Positions 10,095-18,735 are shown, counted from the first letter of the stretch. The stretch: DNA of 64,000 bases from Paenibacillus sp. CAA11 (GCF_003060825.1 NZ_CP028922.1:1288501-1352500), one strand, 5' to 3'. Numbers and translations are program-made. Notes: generated by a model from the sequence alone, not told the origin.

Positions 10095-11000
10095 ATGGAA
10101 GTTAAATTACATGGGATTACTAAAATTTACAAAAAAAATAATCCAGTATTAAGAGATGCTAATGTTACGTTAGATCATGGTGTGACGGGATTACTTGGAC
10201 CTAATGGAGCAGGAAAGACGACATTAATGAGGATTATGGCTACCATTATTCGAGAGTCGTCAGGACATATTACGTTTGATGGTAAAGAATTAAACAAAAA
10301 CAATTTGGATGAATACAGGAGCAAGATCGGGTATATGCCCCAAGAATTCGGTTTTATTCCTAACTTCACAGTATTCGATATGATTAGCTACTATTATTCT
10401 CTGAATGGTTCTAAGGGAGATATTAAGCCCAAAATCATAAAATTTTTAGAGATGACGAATCTTCAAAAATATGCAAATAGAAAAATGAGAAATTTATCTG
10501 GCGGAATGAAGAGGAGAGTAGGCTTGATTCAAGCCATGATCAATGAGCCTGATTTATTAATTATAGATGAGCCTACTGCCGGTTTAGATACAGAAGAAAG
10601 ACGTAATATAAGACGACTCCTCGTGGAATATGGTAAAACACACGCCGTGCTTCTCTCTACTCACTTAATCGAAGATATTGAAAATACATGTAGCAATTTA
10701 ATTATGCTCGAAGAAGGTGTCATCCGATATGAAGGAGACGTTCAGCGATTAATCCACATTGCGGAAAATCATATTTATACAACGAGTTATATCGAACATA
10801 TGGAAAACCCAGGGATTGAAGAATCGCAAATTATTAATAAGACGATGAATGGTGACAAGACGGTTATTAAGTTTTTTAGTAATGAAGCATTAAATTTCAC
10901 ACCTGTATCACCTACCTTAGAAGATGCATACCTGTATATCAAGGGAGGTAACTATGATCAATTTAAAAGCAGTGAAATTAGATCTGAAGTCGATATTTAG
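10095..11000 (+). CDS. ABC transporter ATP-binding protein
   Basis: A 301-residue cytosolic ATPase of the ABC-2/drug-exporter class. Walker A is GPNGAGKT near residue 36, the Q-loop region is MPQEFG, the signature is LSGGMKRR near 138, Walker B is LLIIDEPTAG and the switch His lies in LLSTHL. A C-terminal extension of about 90 residues follows the core. It starts at ATG 10095 behind AAAGGAG and overlaps the permease gene. The DNA is clearly more AT-rich than the flanks and uses AT-ending codons, suggesting horizontal acquisition. Cargo is unknown; immunity to a peptide antibiotic is one possibility, but no biosynthesis gene is here. Confidence 0.9.
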   Translation: MEVKLHGITKIYKKNNPVLRDANVTLDHGVTGLLGPNGAGKTTLMRIMATIIRESSGHITFDGKELNKNNLDEYRSKIGYMPQEFGFIPNFTVFDMISYYYSLNGSKGDIKPKIIKFLEMTNLQKYANRKMRNLSGGMKRRVGLIQAMINEPDLLIIDEPTAGLDTEERRNIRRLLVEYGKTHAVLLSTHLIEDIENTCSNLIMLEEGVIRYEGDVQRLIHIAENHIYTTSYIEHMENPGIEESQIINKTMNGDKTVIKFFSNEALNFTPVSPTLEDAYLYIKGGNYDQFKSSEIRSEVDI

Positions 11001-12075
11001 AAACTATCTCTTTATTGCTGGTGCAATCATTATATCCTATGTAACTTATACCCATGTCGCAAATTATGTTGATTATGCCCCCAATTTATCTGCCGAACGT
11101 TTTAATAGCTTATATCAAAAAGATGGTGTAAGTGATATTCCAGGAGTCCCCACCAAAAATAGTCTTTTAAATGTACCTCTTAAAAATGAAAAAGAACGCA
11201 TTTTTTATGCTAAAAAAGATTTAATATCTAGGCTGACTGAGTTAGCAAAACAAAAGGAAGCAACGCCAGAGGAAGTTACGCAAGAGGATCTACAGTTAAT
11301 TAAGAATGAACTTAAAGATGACACATTAGGTGTGAATGAAATTAATGCAATAGTAGAGAAATATATAGGAATACCTGGTTATTTTGATTTTTATTATATG
11401 AACACCCAAAATGCCAACAAAGGATATGAGGCGTATAATCAGTATGCAAGTGGAAAAGTTGCTGAAAAAGGGTTCCCATTTTATTTCGGGATGAAATATC
11501 ATGAGTTTTTGTTGTTATATATTGTTTTTTTCTTGATCGTATTTATTCCAATTCATTTATTCTTTTTTGTGAAAAAAGAGAATATAGAGATTTTACGTTA
11601 TCGAGTGATAGGTTTCTTTAGTCCACTTACAGAGAAGGTATTGTCTTTATTGATTGCCTTAACTACCATTTTAGTTCTCAACAATTTATTTTATACTTGC
11701 ATATTTCTGATTAAGGGGTTAGGCGGGTTCTCTGAAATCTTGCTTTTCTGGCTTAATAGTTTAATTATTCTTGCTCCAATCTGTTTTGTATGTAGTGCTT
11801 CATTGTTTATTTGTATACTTTGTAGAAATAGTATTGTTATATTTCCAATCTTAGTTGGAAGTATACTTTATAGTAATTATCCAAAATTTTATGATGACGG
11901 AACTGTTAGATGGGTTGTACGACCGTTATCAATTTTAATTAGGTATACAGAATCATTTTGGGAAAATAGTGCCCCTGATAATTTATATCTACATAGTGCA
12001 GCACTAGTGGTTATATCTGTGATATTCATATTTGTCGGAAATCTAATAATTCGGAGGAGAAGTAATGTTTTCTAA
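10954..12075 (+). CDS. ABC transporter permease, large membrane subunit
   Basis: A 373-residue membrane protein starting at ATG 10954, chosen because AAGGGAGG sits 5 bases upstream; a longer frame exists but has no such site. One hydrophobic segment lies at the N-terminus (residues ~14-32), then about 140 polar residues with DxxxD/E-rich stretches, probably outside the cell, then five or six membrane segments. This is the ABC-2 permease layout. It overlaps the ATPase gene by 47 bp and the next gene by 11 bp, so the three are translationally coupled. No closer family is recognised. Confidence 0.75.
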   Translation: MINLKAVKLDLKSIFRNYLFIAGAIIISYVTYTHVANYVDYAPNLSAERFNSLYQKDGVSDIPGVPTKNSLLNVPLKNEKERIFYAKKDLISRLTELAKQKEATPEEVTQEDLQLIKNELKDDTLGVNEINAIVEKYIGIPGYFDFYYMNTQNANKGYEAYNQYASGKVAEKGFPFYFGMKYHEFLLLYIVFFLIVFIPIHLFFFVKKENIEILRYRVIGFFSPLTEKVLSLLIALTTILVLNNLFYTCIFLIKGLGGFSEILLFWLNSLIILAPICFVCSASLFICILCRNSIVIFPILVGSILYSNYPKFYDDGTVRWVVRPLSILIRYTESFWENSAPDNLYLHSAALVVISVIFIFVGNLIIRRRSNVF

Positions 12076-12703
12076 GCGGTTAGGTTACGAACTACGGGCA
12101 TTAGTCGATATACCGTTTTTGTTTTGTGCTTTTTTGTTGATCATGATTACAAGCTTTTCGGCGCACGACTCAATGGAAAGTTCAGCATCATTGCTAGAGC
12201 GGTATGTTGCCTTAGCCGCTATCGTATTATTCGGAGATATCTTTTTTTCGAGGCAGAGACACAATGTTGTTGAGATTGAAGCTCAATTTCGATATTCCAT
12301 ACGAGGAAAACTTTACAGAAGTACATTCATTATGATGCTATTATTTTTTGTCATCATGATATGTACTTACAGTATTGGTATGATAAAGACACAAGACTAT
12401 AGCCTTTCATTGTTGTTATATTTGCTAAATATGTATAGTGTCATTGCATTTTTTGGTTCGGTAACTTTATTTGCTTACTCGTTAACTAAAAATTTAGGAA
12501 TTACGCTCATTTTATCTATTATTGTATGGTATCTGAATTCTGCAATTAATTCTTTCATACCTGAGGAGTTCAAAATATTTAATTCTATAAGTGATGAATA
12601 TTGGCTGCGGATCAAGATTGCCTATCTGGTGATAGGTATGGTGCTTTTTATTATTAGCCAATGGATCTATAACAAAAGATTCCAATATGTATTAAGTAAA
12701 TGA
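12065..12703 (+). CDS. ABC transporter membrane protein, small subunit
   Basis: A 212-residue, very hydrophobic protein with about six membrane segments and few polar regions, starting at ATG 12065 behind GGAGGAG. It overlaps the larger permease gene, so it is probably the second half of a heterodimeric exporter pore. It has no recognisable motif. Right after its stop an AGGAGG and a GTG codon appear, but the frame ends two codons later, where the direct repeat begins; a fourth gene may have been cut off there. Confidence 0.65.
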   Translation: MFSKRLGYELRALVDIPFLFCAFLLIMITSFSAHDSMESSASLLERYVALAAIVLFGDIFFSRQRHNVVEIEAQFRYSIRGKLYRSTFIMMLLFFVIMICTYSIGMIKTQDYSLSLLLYLLNMYSVIAFFGSVTLFAYSLTKNLGITLILSIIVWYLNSAINSFIPEEFKIFNSISDEYWLRIKIAYLVIGMVLFIISQWIYNKRFQYVLSK

Positions 12704-12730
12704 GGAGGTTGTGGTGACATAAACACAATT

Positions 12731-13205
12731 TGCCCAAGGTTCCGGCAGCTCGGCAGATTCGCCTGACCGAGGACGGGCAAATTGAAGAACTCATTTAGAA
12801 TCATTCATAGATGTTCTTTTGATCGAAACAGCACCTTTTCAGCGGCGGAAATGCTAAGAAGAGGTGCTTTATTTTATTCATGGGAGTTCACTTGTACGGC
12901 ATGTTTCACACAGGATTTGGGATGGATCGTCAGACTGCGGCTGTAGCGGATGTTCTCGATTTTGCAGCCGGGTCCAATCACAATATCTTCTCCTTCAACA
13001 AGCTTGGCATGGGTATGGTAAAGGTTGATGTGCGGGCTCTTGAGAGTGTGGCAAGTAAGTCTTCGGAATGGCTGCATCAGGGTATTCAGCATACGGGAGG
13101 AAGGCTTGACGATAATGCTCTGTCCGGCCTTTATCTGTTCAGCGCGGCAGGTTGAGCCTAGGCATAGCTCAATCGTTCTTGATGCGAACAGACGGTTCCC
13201 CCGTA
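12731..13205. repeat. Direct repeat, right copy (fhs tail plus bactofilin 3' part)
   Basis: Second copy of the segment at 9127-9603. It opens abruptly with the last 22 codons of fhs, with no fhs gene before it, then continues into the intact bactofilin gene. The fhs part shows three substitutions relative to the intact gene. Confidence 0.9.
12830..12874. terminator. Duplicate of the fhs terminator
   Basis: Same AGCACC hairpin as at 9226-9270, here ending both the ABC operon (plus strand) and bactofilin (minus strand). Confidence 0.65.
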
Positions 13206-13515
13206 CAGCGCCATCAACCCATATTTCTTCGGCATCAGCCTGTTCCTTGATGGCAAGATACCCTGAAGAGAGAATCTGTCCAGCCTTTATACGGTGAAGA
13301 CGAAGGCTGCCCAAATTGTGAACCTCGCGGGCGTGCAGCTGTTTTTTAATTGAGCAGTCACCCTGTACTTTCAGTTTGCCCGTAAAAACATGACCGTGTA
13401 CCAGCAAGCAGCCTATGACATCTATGGAAATGTGGTGGATATCCTCTCGCTTGATGATTGTACCTCTGACAGCTAATGGCGAAGTCTCGGCAAGGCCAGC
13501 AAATTCTATGTTCAA
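12874..13515 (-). CDS. Bactofilin-like polymer-forming cytoskeletal protein
   Basis: A 213-residue protein made of repeated short beta-strand units (for example VRGTIIKRED, VHGHVFTGKLKVQGDCSI, GSLRLHRIKAGQIL, CRAEQIKAGQSIIV) typical of the beta-helical bactofilin/DUF583 fold. Such proteins self-assemble into filaments at the membrane and influence shape, motility or envelope. The TTG at 13515 is preferred because GGAGG lies 8 bases upstream; the longer frame from 13530 starts inside that site. Its promoter overlaps a perfect palindrome, and a MarR gene lies just upstream. The C-terminal half is shared with the pseudogene at 9270. Confidence 0.7.
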   Translation of the reverse strand: MNIEFAGLAETSPLAVRGTIIKREDIHHISIDVIGCLLVHGHVFTGKLKVQGDCSIKKQLHAREVHNLGSLRLHRIKAGQILSSGYLAIKEQADAEEIWVDGAVRGNRLFASRTIELCLGSTCRAEQIKAGQSIIVKPSSRMLNTLMQPFRRLTCHTLKSPHINLYHTHAKLVEGEDIVIGPGCKIENIRYSRSLTIHPKSCVKHAVQVNSHE

Positions 13516-13531
13516 GTATATAGCCTCCAAG

Positions 13532-13578
13532 AATATATTTTAATTGCTAAAATATATTATGATTAAAACTTATTGCAA
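13532..13578 (-). promoter_or_regulatory. Bactofilin promoter with perfect palindromic operator
   Basis: Minus-strand -35 TTGCAA (13573-13578), 16-base spacer and -10 TATATT (13551-13556). The -10 lies inside a perfect inverted repeat, 11-bp arms AATATATTTTA/TAAAATATATT separated by five bases (13532-13558). This size and AT-richness suit a MarR dimer, which would block RNA polymerase. Confidence 0.6.
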
Positions 13579-13597
13579 TTACAATACTTTAGAGCGA

Positions 13598-13638
13598 TAA
13601 AAAAATACACGGTTCACCTCAACAGGTAATCCGTGTAT
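13598..13638 (-). terminator. Terminator after the MarR gene
   Basis: Read on the minus strand, ATACACGG/CCGTGTAT pairs around an 18-base loop and is followed by seven T residues. Confidence 0.75.
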
Positions 13639-13647
13639 ATTATTTCA

Positions 13648-14067
13648 TCAGGGAGCTGCGATCCCTGCCATCAGTTTATTAATCCTTTGCAGGGTGGAAG
13701 AGATCTTATCCAGCTCTTCTTCGGGTATCGTGCTGAACAAGTCATGCACTCGTTTTGTTCCTTGCTCTGTGAGCTGGATATAGACGACTCTGCGATCCTC
13801 TTTGGTTCTCGTCCGTTCTACCAGCCCCAGCTCTTCCAGCTTGTCACACATTGACGATGCAGCCCCAGGAGTGATCATAAAGCGCTCGGCAATATCGGTT
13901 ATCTTTAGGTTTTGGGTCAATTGCAGCTGCATCAGCAGCATAATTTGATTCTGAGTCAGAGACTCCCGGCTGATAATCCGGGCTATGAATGACTGGGATC
14001 TTTGCTGCACGATCGCCATTTGATCCATGACCTGGTGGATGGCGGCTTCCCGTTTTGGGTTTTCCAT
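13648..14067 (-). CDS. MarR-family transcriptional regulator
   Basis: A 139-residue winged-helix regulator. The helix-turn-helix lies about residues 52-80 (LKITDIAERFMITPGAASSM), followed by the wing KLEELGLVERTRTKEDRR with its conserved Asp-Arg pair. MarR proteins bind as dimers to AT-rich palindromes and often sense phenolics or oxidants. It sits immediately upstream of bactofilin on the same strand but has its own terminator. One arm of the bactofilin palindrome recurs before its own start, so autoregulation plus control of bactofilin is likely. Confidence 0.88.
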   Translation of the reverse strand: MENPKREAAIHQVMDQMAIVQQRSQSFIARIISRESLTQNQIMLLMQLQLTQNLKITDIAERFMITPGAASSMCDKLEELGLVERTRTKEDRRVVYIQLTEQGTKRVHDLFSTIPEEELDKISSTLQRINKLMAGIAAP

Positions 14068-14086
14068 GATAACACTCCAGTTTGTT

Positions 14087-14106
14087 ATATTAATTAAAAT
14101 ATATAT
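14087..14106. promoter_or_regulatory. Possible MarR site upstream of its own gene
   Basis: TAAAATATAT inside an imperfect AT palindrome matches 10 of 11 bases of one arm of the operator at 13532-13558. Only one half-site is convincing. Confidence 0.35.
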
Positions 14107-14336
14107 AAGCTATAACTTTTATGTCAAGAAAGCTACTTCCTTCAGGGGCAGGCCCACCATGCTGAATTCTCTGCATGTGCTAGCGAAATTTGAAGACAGC
14201 AATCTAATTGGAATGGGGTTCATTTAACCGATTACTCAACCTCATTAACACAGCAAAAAATGTCCTGTAGCTGCCAATCCACGTGATTATAATGAACATA
14301 ATCCGCTTATGCAAGGATGTGAATGGTTTGGTAAGT

Positions 14337-15191
14337 ATGGAGTATTTGCAGAAGACGATAGATTACATCGAAGAGAATATAAGAGGCCCCATTACGCTTG
14401 ATGAATGTGCTCGTGTCTGTGGATTTTCCAAGTTTCATTTTCATAGGCTATTCAGCATTCACCTGGGTATGACTTTGTGCGAGTATACCCGGAGGAGACG
14501 GCTATGTTATGCCATGCTGGAGGTGATTCAGGGACGAAGAATTCTAGATATCGCCTTGGATTACGGGTACAGCTCCGAGCGTGCGTTCAGCAGGGCATTT
14601 CTACAGGAATTCGGCCAAATTCCTAGTAGATGTCGGAATGCTAAATATTCCATACCTTCTAAACCCGTTCTATCTGATTCTTTTAAAAATTGGAATGGAG
14701 GCGTTCAGATGGATTATTTAAGTGATGTAAGCATTGTTAGTTTGCCAGAGATGACCGTCGCAAGTGGGGCCAGAATTAGCCGGGATCCTGAAGATGAAGT
14801 GATTGCATACATGACCAACTGGGCAGGCACGGTAGGGATTGGGAGCGGAACAAGGCAGTTCGGATTTGATGTTCCCGTATCTGATGAGGAGCAGAGTCAG
14901 GGCTTACGAGGATATGAGTATTGGGTAGTTGTTGACGAGAATCTATCTCCTGCTGTCTTGCCGGCGGACATTACAATGAAGCAGGTTGAAAGCTGCAAAT
15001 ACGCCGTGCTGCGAATCACGGAGCCGTTTGTCGATCCCTTTGAACGAATTCCGCTCGGTTGGAGAAAAATAGCTGAATGGGTGCACAGCCGCGGATACCA
15101 AGCAGCCTGCGATAAAGAGCGCTATTGGCTTGAGGAGAAGCTGGAGATAGACGGTTCCACACTCATGGATATTTATTTTCCCATAGAATAA
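14337..15191 (+). CDS. AraC-family regulator with GyrI-like effector domain
   Basis: N-terminal AraC/XylS DNA-binding domain (residues ~1-105: EYLQKTIDYIEENI, CARVCGFSKFHFHRLF, DIALDYGYSSERAFSRAF) joined to a C-terminal effector-binding domain of the GyrI/SOUL type (from about 130). This Rob/BmrR-like layout typically senses small hydrophobic compounds. The start is uncertain: ATG 14337 gives the family N-terminus, a TTG at 14328 has a better-spaced AAGGA, and the frame stays open to 14283. It lies alone between MarR and the YdcC-like lipoprotein, so the target is unknown. Confidence 0.85.
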   Translation: MEYLQKTIDYIEENIRGPITLDECARVCGFSKFHFHRLFSIHLGMTLCEYTRRRRLCYAMLEVIQGRRILDIALDYGYSSERAFSRAFLQEFGQIPSRCRNAKYSIPSKPVLSDSFKNWNGGVQMDYLSDVSIVSLPEMTVASGARISRDPEDEVIAYMTNWAGTVGIGSGTRQFGFDVPVSDEEQSQGLRGYEYWVVVDENLSPAVLPADITMKQVESCKYAVLRITEPFVDPFERIPLGWRKIAEWVHSRGYQAACDKERYWLEEKLEIDGSTLMDIYFPIE

Positions 15192-15302
15192 TCCTTCTAA
15201 AAGAAGTTCCGAGCTTGTCATGCCCGTCTGCATAATTGGCCAAGTTCCCACATAGACATGTATCAGTTCAGGAAAACCAATGTGCTAAAAGGGGATGATC
15301 TT

Positions 15303-16403
15303 TTGCGTCGGATCACGTGGGTGCTCGCCCTGATCGTCTGCTTCTCGGCCATTCTGGCTGGTTGCGGCAAGAAGGATGCGAATGCGGTTGTTAAAGATTT
15401 GGACCAGGTGGTGTCAAAGCTCCAAAGCTATGAAGGGTCAGGGACCATGACCTTACATACCGGGGAAACACCGCAGCAATACCGGGTTGAAGTCTGGTAT
15501 AAGAACCCGACTTACTACCGGATTGCATTAACCAATGCTCAGAAGGACATTACACAGATTGTTCTGCGCAATGACCAAGGGGTCTATGTGCTGACACCTA
15601 GCTTGAACAAGAGCTTCCGCTTCCAAAGCGATTGGCCGGAGAATCAAGGACAGGTTTACTTGTATCAGACGCTCGTTCGGAGTATATTAACTGACAGCTC
15701 CCGCCAGTTCGCGGACGAGAAGGACAGCTACGTCTTCGAGGTAGCAGCCAATTACAATACGCATTCTCTTGTCCGTCAGAAGATTTGGCTGAGTAAAGAC
15801 GATTACAAGCCTAAGCAGGTTCAAGTCTCGGATTCTTCTGCCCAGGTTGTGGTGGAGGTTCAGTTCGATAAGTTCAGCTTTGACAAGAAGTTTGATGATA
15901 AGGCGTTCGATATGCAGGAGAACCTGAAAGCGTCCGGTCCTGAAACGAAGGGAACGATGCTGGAAGTTGACGAGAATGGTCAGCTTGTAGAGAAACCGGT
16001 GGATTCTTCGCAGGCAGCAAGTGTAGACTCTGCAAATACACCAGCGGCCGAGGAGGATTTATCCAAACCATTTGGGGAAATCATGCCGACCTATGTGCCT
16101 GAAGGGTCACAGCTGAAGGACAGTAAAGCCTTAGACGGCAAAGAACGCAGCACAGTACTGCTTCGTTATGATGGAGAGTACCCGTTTACAATTATGGAAT
16201 CGCGGTCACCTGATCGAGCTGTATCGCTCTCCGCAGGAGAGGTGGTGGATCTCGGATTCACTTACGGGCTTCTGACCGGGGAGGAACAGCAGACGCTTAC
16301 ATGGACACAGGACGGCTTGGAGTTCCGAATTACGAGTGATAATCTGCCGGTGACGGAAATGATTAAAATTGCCGCTTCTATGCAGGATCAAACGGGTAAA
16401 TAA
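15303..16403 (+). CDS. YdcC-like LolA-fold lipoprotein
   Basis: A 366-residue secreted lipoprotein: short basic start MRRITW, hydrophobic stretch and lipobox ILAGC. The mature part has the LolA/LppX-like pattern (LQSYEGSGTMTL, VEVWYKNPTYYRIAL, LRNDQGVYVLTPSLNKSF) found in YdcC, a sporulation-associated lipoprotein that sits directly before alr in Bacillus. The TTG at 15303 is chosen because AAAGGGG lies 8 bases upstream and it yields a compact signal peptide. A terminator separates it from alr. Confidence 0.8.
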   Translation: MRRITWVLALIVCFSAILAGCGKKDANAVVKDLDQVVSKLQSYEGSGTMTLHTGETPQQYRVEVWYKNPTYYRIALTNAQKDITQIVLRNDQGVYVLTPSLNKSFRFQSDWPENQGQVYLYQTLVRSILTDSSRQFADEKDSYVFEVAANYNTHSLVRQKIWLSKDDYKPKQVQVSDSSAQVVVEVQFDKFSFDKKFDDKAFDMQENLKASGPETKGTMLEVDENGQLVEKPVDSSQAASVDSANTPAAEEDLSKPFGEIMPTYVPEGSQLKDSKALDGKERSTVLLRYDGEYPFTIMESRSPDRAVSLSAGEVVDLGFTYGLLTGEEQQTLTWTQDGLEFRITSDNLPVTEMIKIAASMQDQTGK

Positions 16404-16410
16404 TAGACTA

Positions 16411-16471
16411 AAGACGGATAACGGCGCTTTGGGAGGCACACCTCCTGCGGCTTTCGTCCATCCGTCTTTTT
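16411..16471 (+). terminator. Intrinsic terminator between ydcC-like gene and alr
   Basis: AAGACGGAT/ATCCGTCTT pairs over a large loop that contains its own small hairpin (GGAGG/CCTCC), then TTT. Confidence 0.7.
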
Positions 16472-16600
16472 GCTTACTCCAAGGTTTATGGCGGCTGCTC
16501 TCTTCGCATAGGATGCCATATCCAATTGACAGCCTGCATCATGAACATTACGATTAATCTATTGTCTAATTGGACTTACATTTCTATAGAAGGTGACCTC

Positions 16601-17785
16601 ATGCAAGAGAAGTACAGACCGACCCGAGTGGAAATTGACCTGGATGCACTGGAGGCGAATTATAAAGCGCTGCGTGCAGCTCTGCCAGAAGGCATGAAAC
16701 TGCTGGCTTGCGTAAAAGCTAATGCTTATGGACACGGTGCAGTACAAGTGTCCCGGGAGATGGAGCGTCTGGGAGCCGATTACTTAAGCGTTGCGTTCCT
16801 GGAGGAGGCTCTCGAACTGCGCCAAGCCGGCATTAAGCTGCCGATTCTGGTGCTTGGTTATACGCCGCCGGAAGGCGTTCAAGTAGCTTGGGAACAGGAT
16901 ATTACCTTATGCCTGTTTACCGACGAGGTGCTTGAGGCGGCGCAGACGATCGAGCGGGGAAGCTCGAACAAGAGGCTGAAGGTGCATATCAAGATCGACA
17001 CGGGCATGGGCCGGCTGGGTCTGCTGCCTGGAGAGAATGCGGCGGAGTTTATTGTAAGAGCCTCGAAGCTTTCCACAGTGGAAGTAGAAGGCATGTTTAC
17101 GCATTATGCAACCGCCGATGAACAAGAGAAGAGCTATACACTGGAGCAATACGGACGTTTTCAGAGCGTGGCGGAAGCGCTGAGGGAACGGAATATCACC
17201 ATCCCGATTATACATACGGGCAACAGCGCCACGGCGATCGACCTGCCGGGGATTTCTTGCGATATGGTACGAATTGGCATTGCCATGTACGGTTTGTACC
17301 CTTCGGAGGAGGTTCATCGTCAGAACGTGAAGCTAATCCCGGTATTAACGCTGAAAACTCAAATGGTCTATGTGAAGAAACTGCCGCCCCGCTGGGGAAT
17401 AAGCTATGGGAAGAAATACGAAACCGATCGGGACGAAGTGATAGCGACACTTCCGATTGGCTACGCGGATGGTTATTCCCGTATGCTTGGCGGTAAAGCG
17501 CAGGTACTGATACGCGGCCGCCGCGTCCCGGTTGTCGGAACGATCTGTATGGACCAGTGTATGGTCTCGCTGCAGTCTTTCGCTGAAGAAGCAGAACAAA
17601 TTCAGGCTGGTGAAGAGGTTGTTCTCATCGGCCAGCAGCTGGGTGATTTCATTGCCGCAGCCGAGCTGGCTTCCTGGCTGGGTACGATCCACTATGAAGT
17701 AATCTGCATGCTGGCACACCGTATTCCGCGTGTCTATATAAGGGCAGGAGAGCCTGATCTTTGGGTTAATCCACTCCTTAAATAG
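16601..17785 (+). CDS. alr: Alanine racemase
   Basis: PLP enzyme interconverting L- and D-alanine for peptidoglycan. From ATG 16601 it is 394 residues; GAAGGTGA sits 5 bases upstream, whereas the longer frame from 16526 lacks a site. Lys39 in VKANAYGHG binds PLP; further signatures are the KIDTGMGRLG block, the GNSATAID segment, SYGKKYET with the catalytic Tyr, and GTICMDQCM. Order lipoprotein-alr-ndoAI-ndoA matches other Bacillales. Confidence 0.95.
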   Translation: MQEKYRPTRVEIDLDALEANYKALRAALPEGMKLLACVKANAYGHGAVQVSREMERLGADYLSVAFLEEALELRQAGIKLPILVLGYTPPEGVQVAWEQDITLCLFTDEVLEAAQTIERGSSNKRLKVHIKIDTGMGRLGLLPGENAAEFIVRASKLSTVEVEGMFTHYATADEQEKSYTLEQYGRFQSVAEALRERNITIPIIHTGNSATAIDLPGISCDMVRIGIAMYGLYPSEEVHRQNVKLIPVLTLKTQMVYVKKLPPRWGISYGKKYETDRDEVIATLPIGYADGYSRMLGGKAQVLIRGRRVPVVGTICMDQCMVSLQSFAEEAEQIQAGEEVVLIGQQLGDFIAAAELASWLGTIHYEVICMLAHRIPRVYIRAGEPDLWVNPLLK

Positions 17786-18030
17786 ATGTGCGGAACAAAT
17801 TGTCAAACAAAACTTTTTCCTTGGTGTGAAGGAATTTCAAGAGGGTTTCCCGAATGTAACAAGTATGAAAGTGGCGACAAGTATATACGCCAATATAGTT
17901 CTAGTTTATAATGGGATGCAGCATACTTGATATACGGGAAGCATATATTCCTTTGTATATATTCCCTTGGATAATGCTATACTGATCACAGGGAATAAGG
18001 CTGAAAGGTTTTGTGGGGGTGGAAGTAATA

Positions 18031-18312
18031 GTGGCCAATATGCAGAACACCAAAAGAATCATGATCAGCTTGCCGGATCATCTTCTGCAGGAAGTGGATG
18101 GGATTGCCCGGCTGGAGAATTCCAACCGCAGTGAGCTCATTAGGCAGGCCATGAAGCTCTATTTGAATGAGCGGAAGAAACGCTTTATTCGGGAATCCAT
18201 GCAGCGCGGCTACATGGAGATGGCCAAGATTAATTTGTCTATGGCGTCCGAAGCGTTTCATGCGGAGGAAGATGCGGACAGCACTCTCGACCGCCTAGTA
18301 AGCGGGGTGTAG
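18031..18312 (+). CDS. ndoAI: EndoAI antitoxin (MazE-like, ribbon-helix-helix)
   Basis: A 93-residue antitoxin from GTG 18031, with GGGGGTGGA 7 bases upstream. The N-terminal ribbon-helix-helix is RIMISLPDHLLQEVDGIARLENSNRSELIRQA in two overlapping halves; the C-terminal part (GYMEMAKINLSMASEAFHAEE) matches the EndoA-binding tail of Bacillus EndoAI. It neutralises the downstream toxin and represses the pair. The stop is 3 bp before the toxin start. Upstream DNA (17941-17983) has a doubled TATATTCC element and a TATACT -10 that may be promoter and operator. Confidence 0.9.
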   Translation: MANMQNTKRIMISLPDHLLQEVDGIARLENSNRSELIRQAMKLYLNERKKRFIRESMQRGYMEMAKINLSMASEAFHAEEDADSTLDRLVSGV

Positions 18313-18315
18313 ACA

Positions 18316-18666
18316 TTGATTGTCAAGCGCGGCGATGTTTTTTTTGCAGATCTCTCGCCTGTGGTGGGTTCCGAGCAGGGAGGGGTAAGACCGGTGCTGA
18401 TTATTCAGAACGATATCGGGAACCGATTTAGTCCGACTGCGATTGTGGCGGCCATTACGGCCCAGATCCAGAAGGCTAAGCTGCCGACCCATGTTGAAAT
18501 CGATGCGGCTGCGCACGGTTTTGACCGGGATTCGGTTATCTTGCTGGAGCAGATTCGCACCATTGATAAGCAAAGATTGACAGATAAGATCACGCATCTG
18601 GACGAAGAGACGATGAAGAAAGTGGACGACGCTCTTCTGATCAGTTTGGGCTTGATTGATTTTTAA
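18316..18666 (+). CDS. ndoA: EndoA mRNA interferase toxin (MazF family)
   Basis: A 116-residue sequence-specific endoribonuclease of the MazF/PemK fold. [20 protein letters not shown] and RPVLIIQND are the conserved N-terminal strands; the catalytic Arg in the GVRPVL loop and Thr in SPTAIVAA are present. It starts at TTG 18316, 3 bp after the antitoxin stop, a coupled arrangement. Its Bacillus homologue cuts at UACAU. In Bacillales the pair is chromosomal core, not mobile. Confidence 0.95.
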   Translation: MIVKRGDVFFADLSPVVGSEQGGVRPVLIIQNDIGNRFSPTAIVAAITAQIQKAKLPTHVEIDAAAHGFDRDSVILLEQIRTIDKQRLTDKITHLDEETMKKVDDALLISLGLIDF

Positions 18667-18704
18667 GCCTGGTTGCGCTGGTCGTCATACCATCTTATGT
18701 AAGG

Positions 18705-18735
18705 AGACGCGCCGGATATGCCGGCGCGTCTATTC
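18705..18735 (+). terminator. GC-rich terminator after ndoA
   Basis: A perfect 11-bp stem AGACGCGCCGG/CCGGCGCGTCT around a five-base loop. The following DNA has few T residues, so efficiency is uncertain. Confidence 0.65.

Noticed and set aside
10095-12703. Calling the ABC operon a lantibiotic-immunity system (LanFEG)
   Set aside because: Size and AT-richness fit, but there is no precursor peptide, modification enzyme or two-component pair nearby, and the permease motifs are not distinctive.
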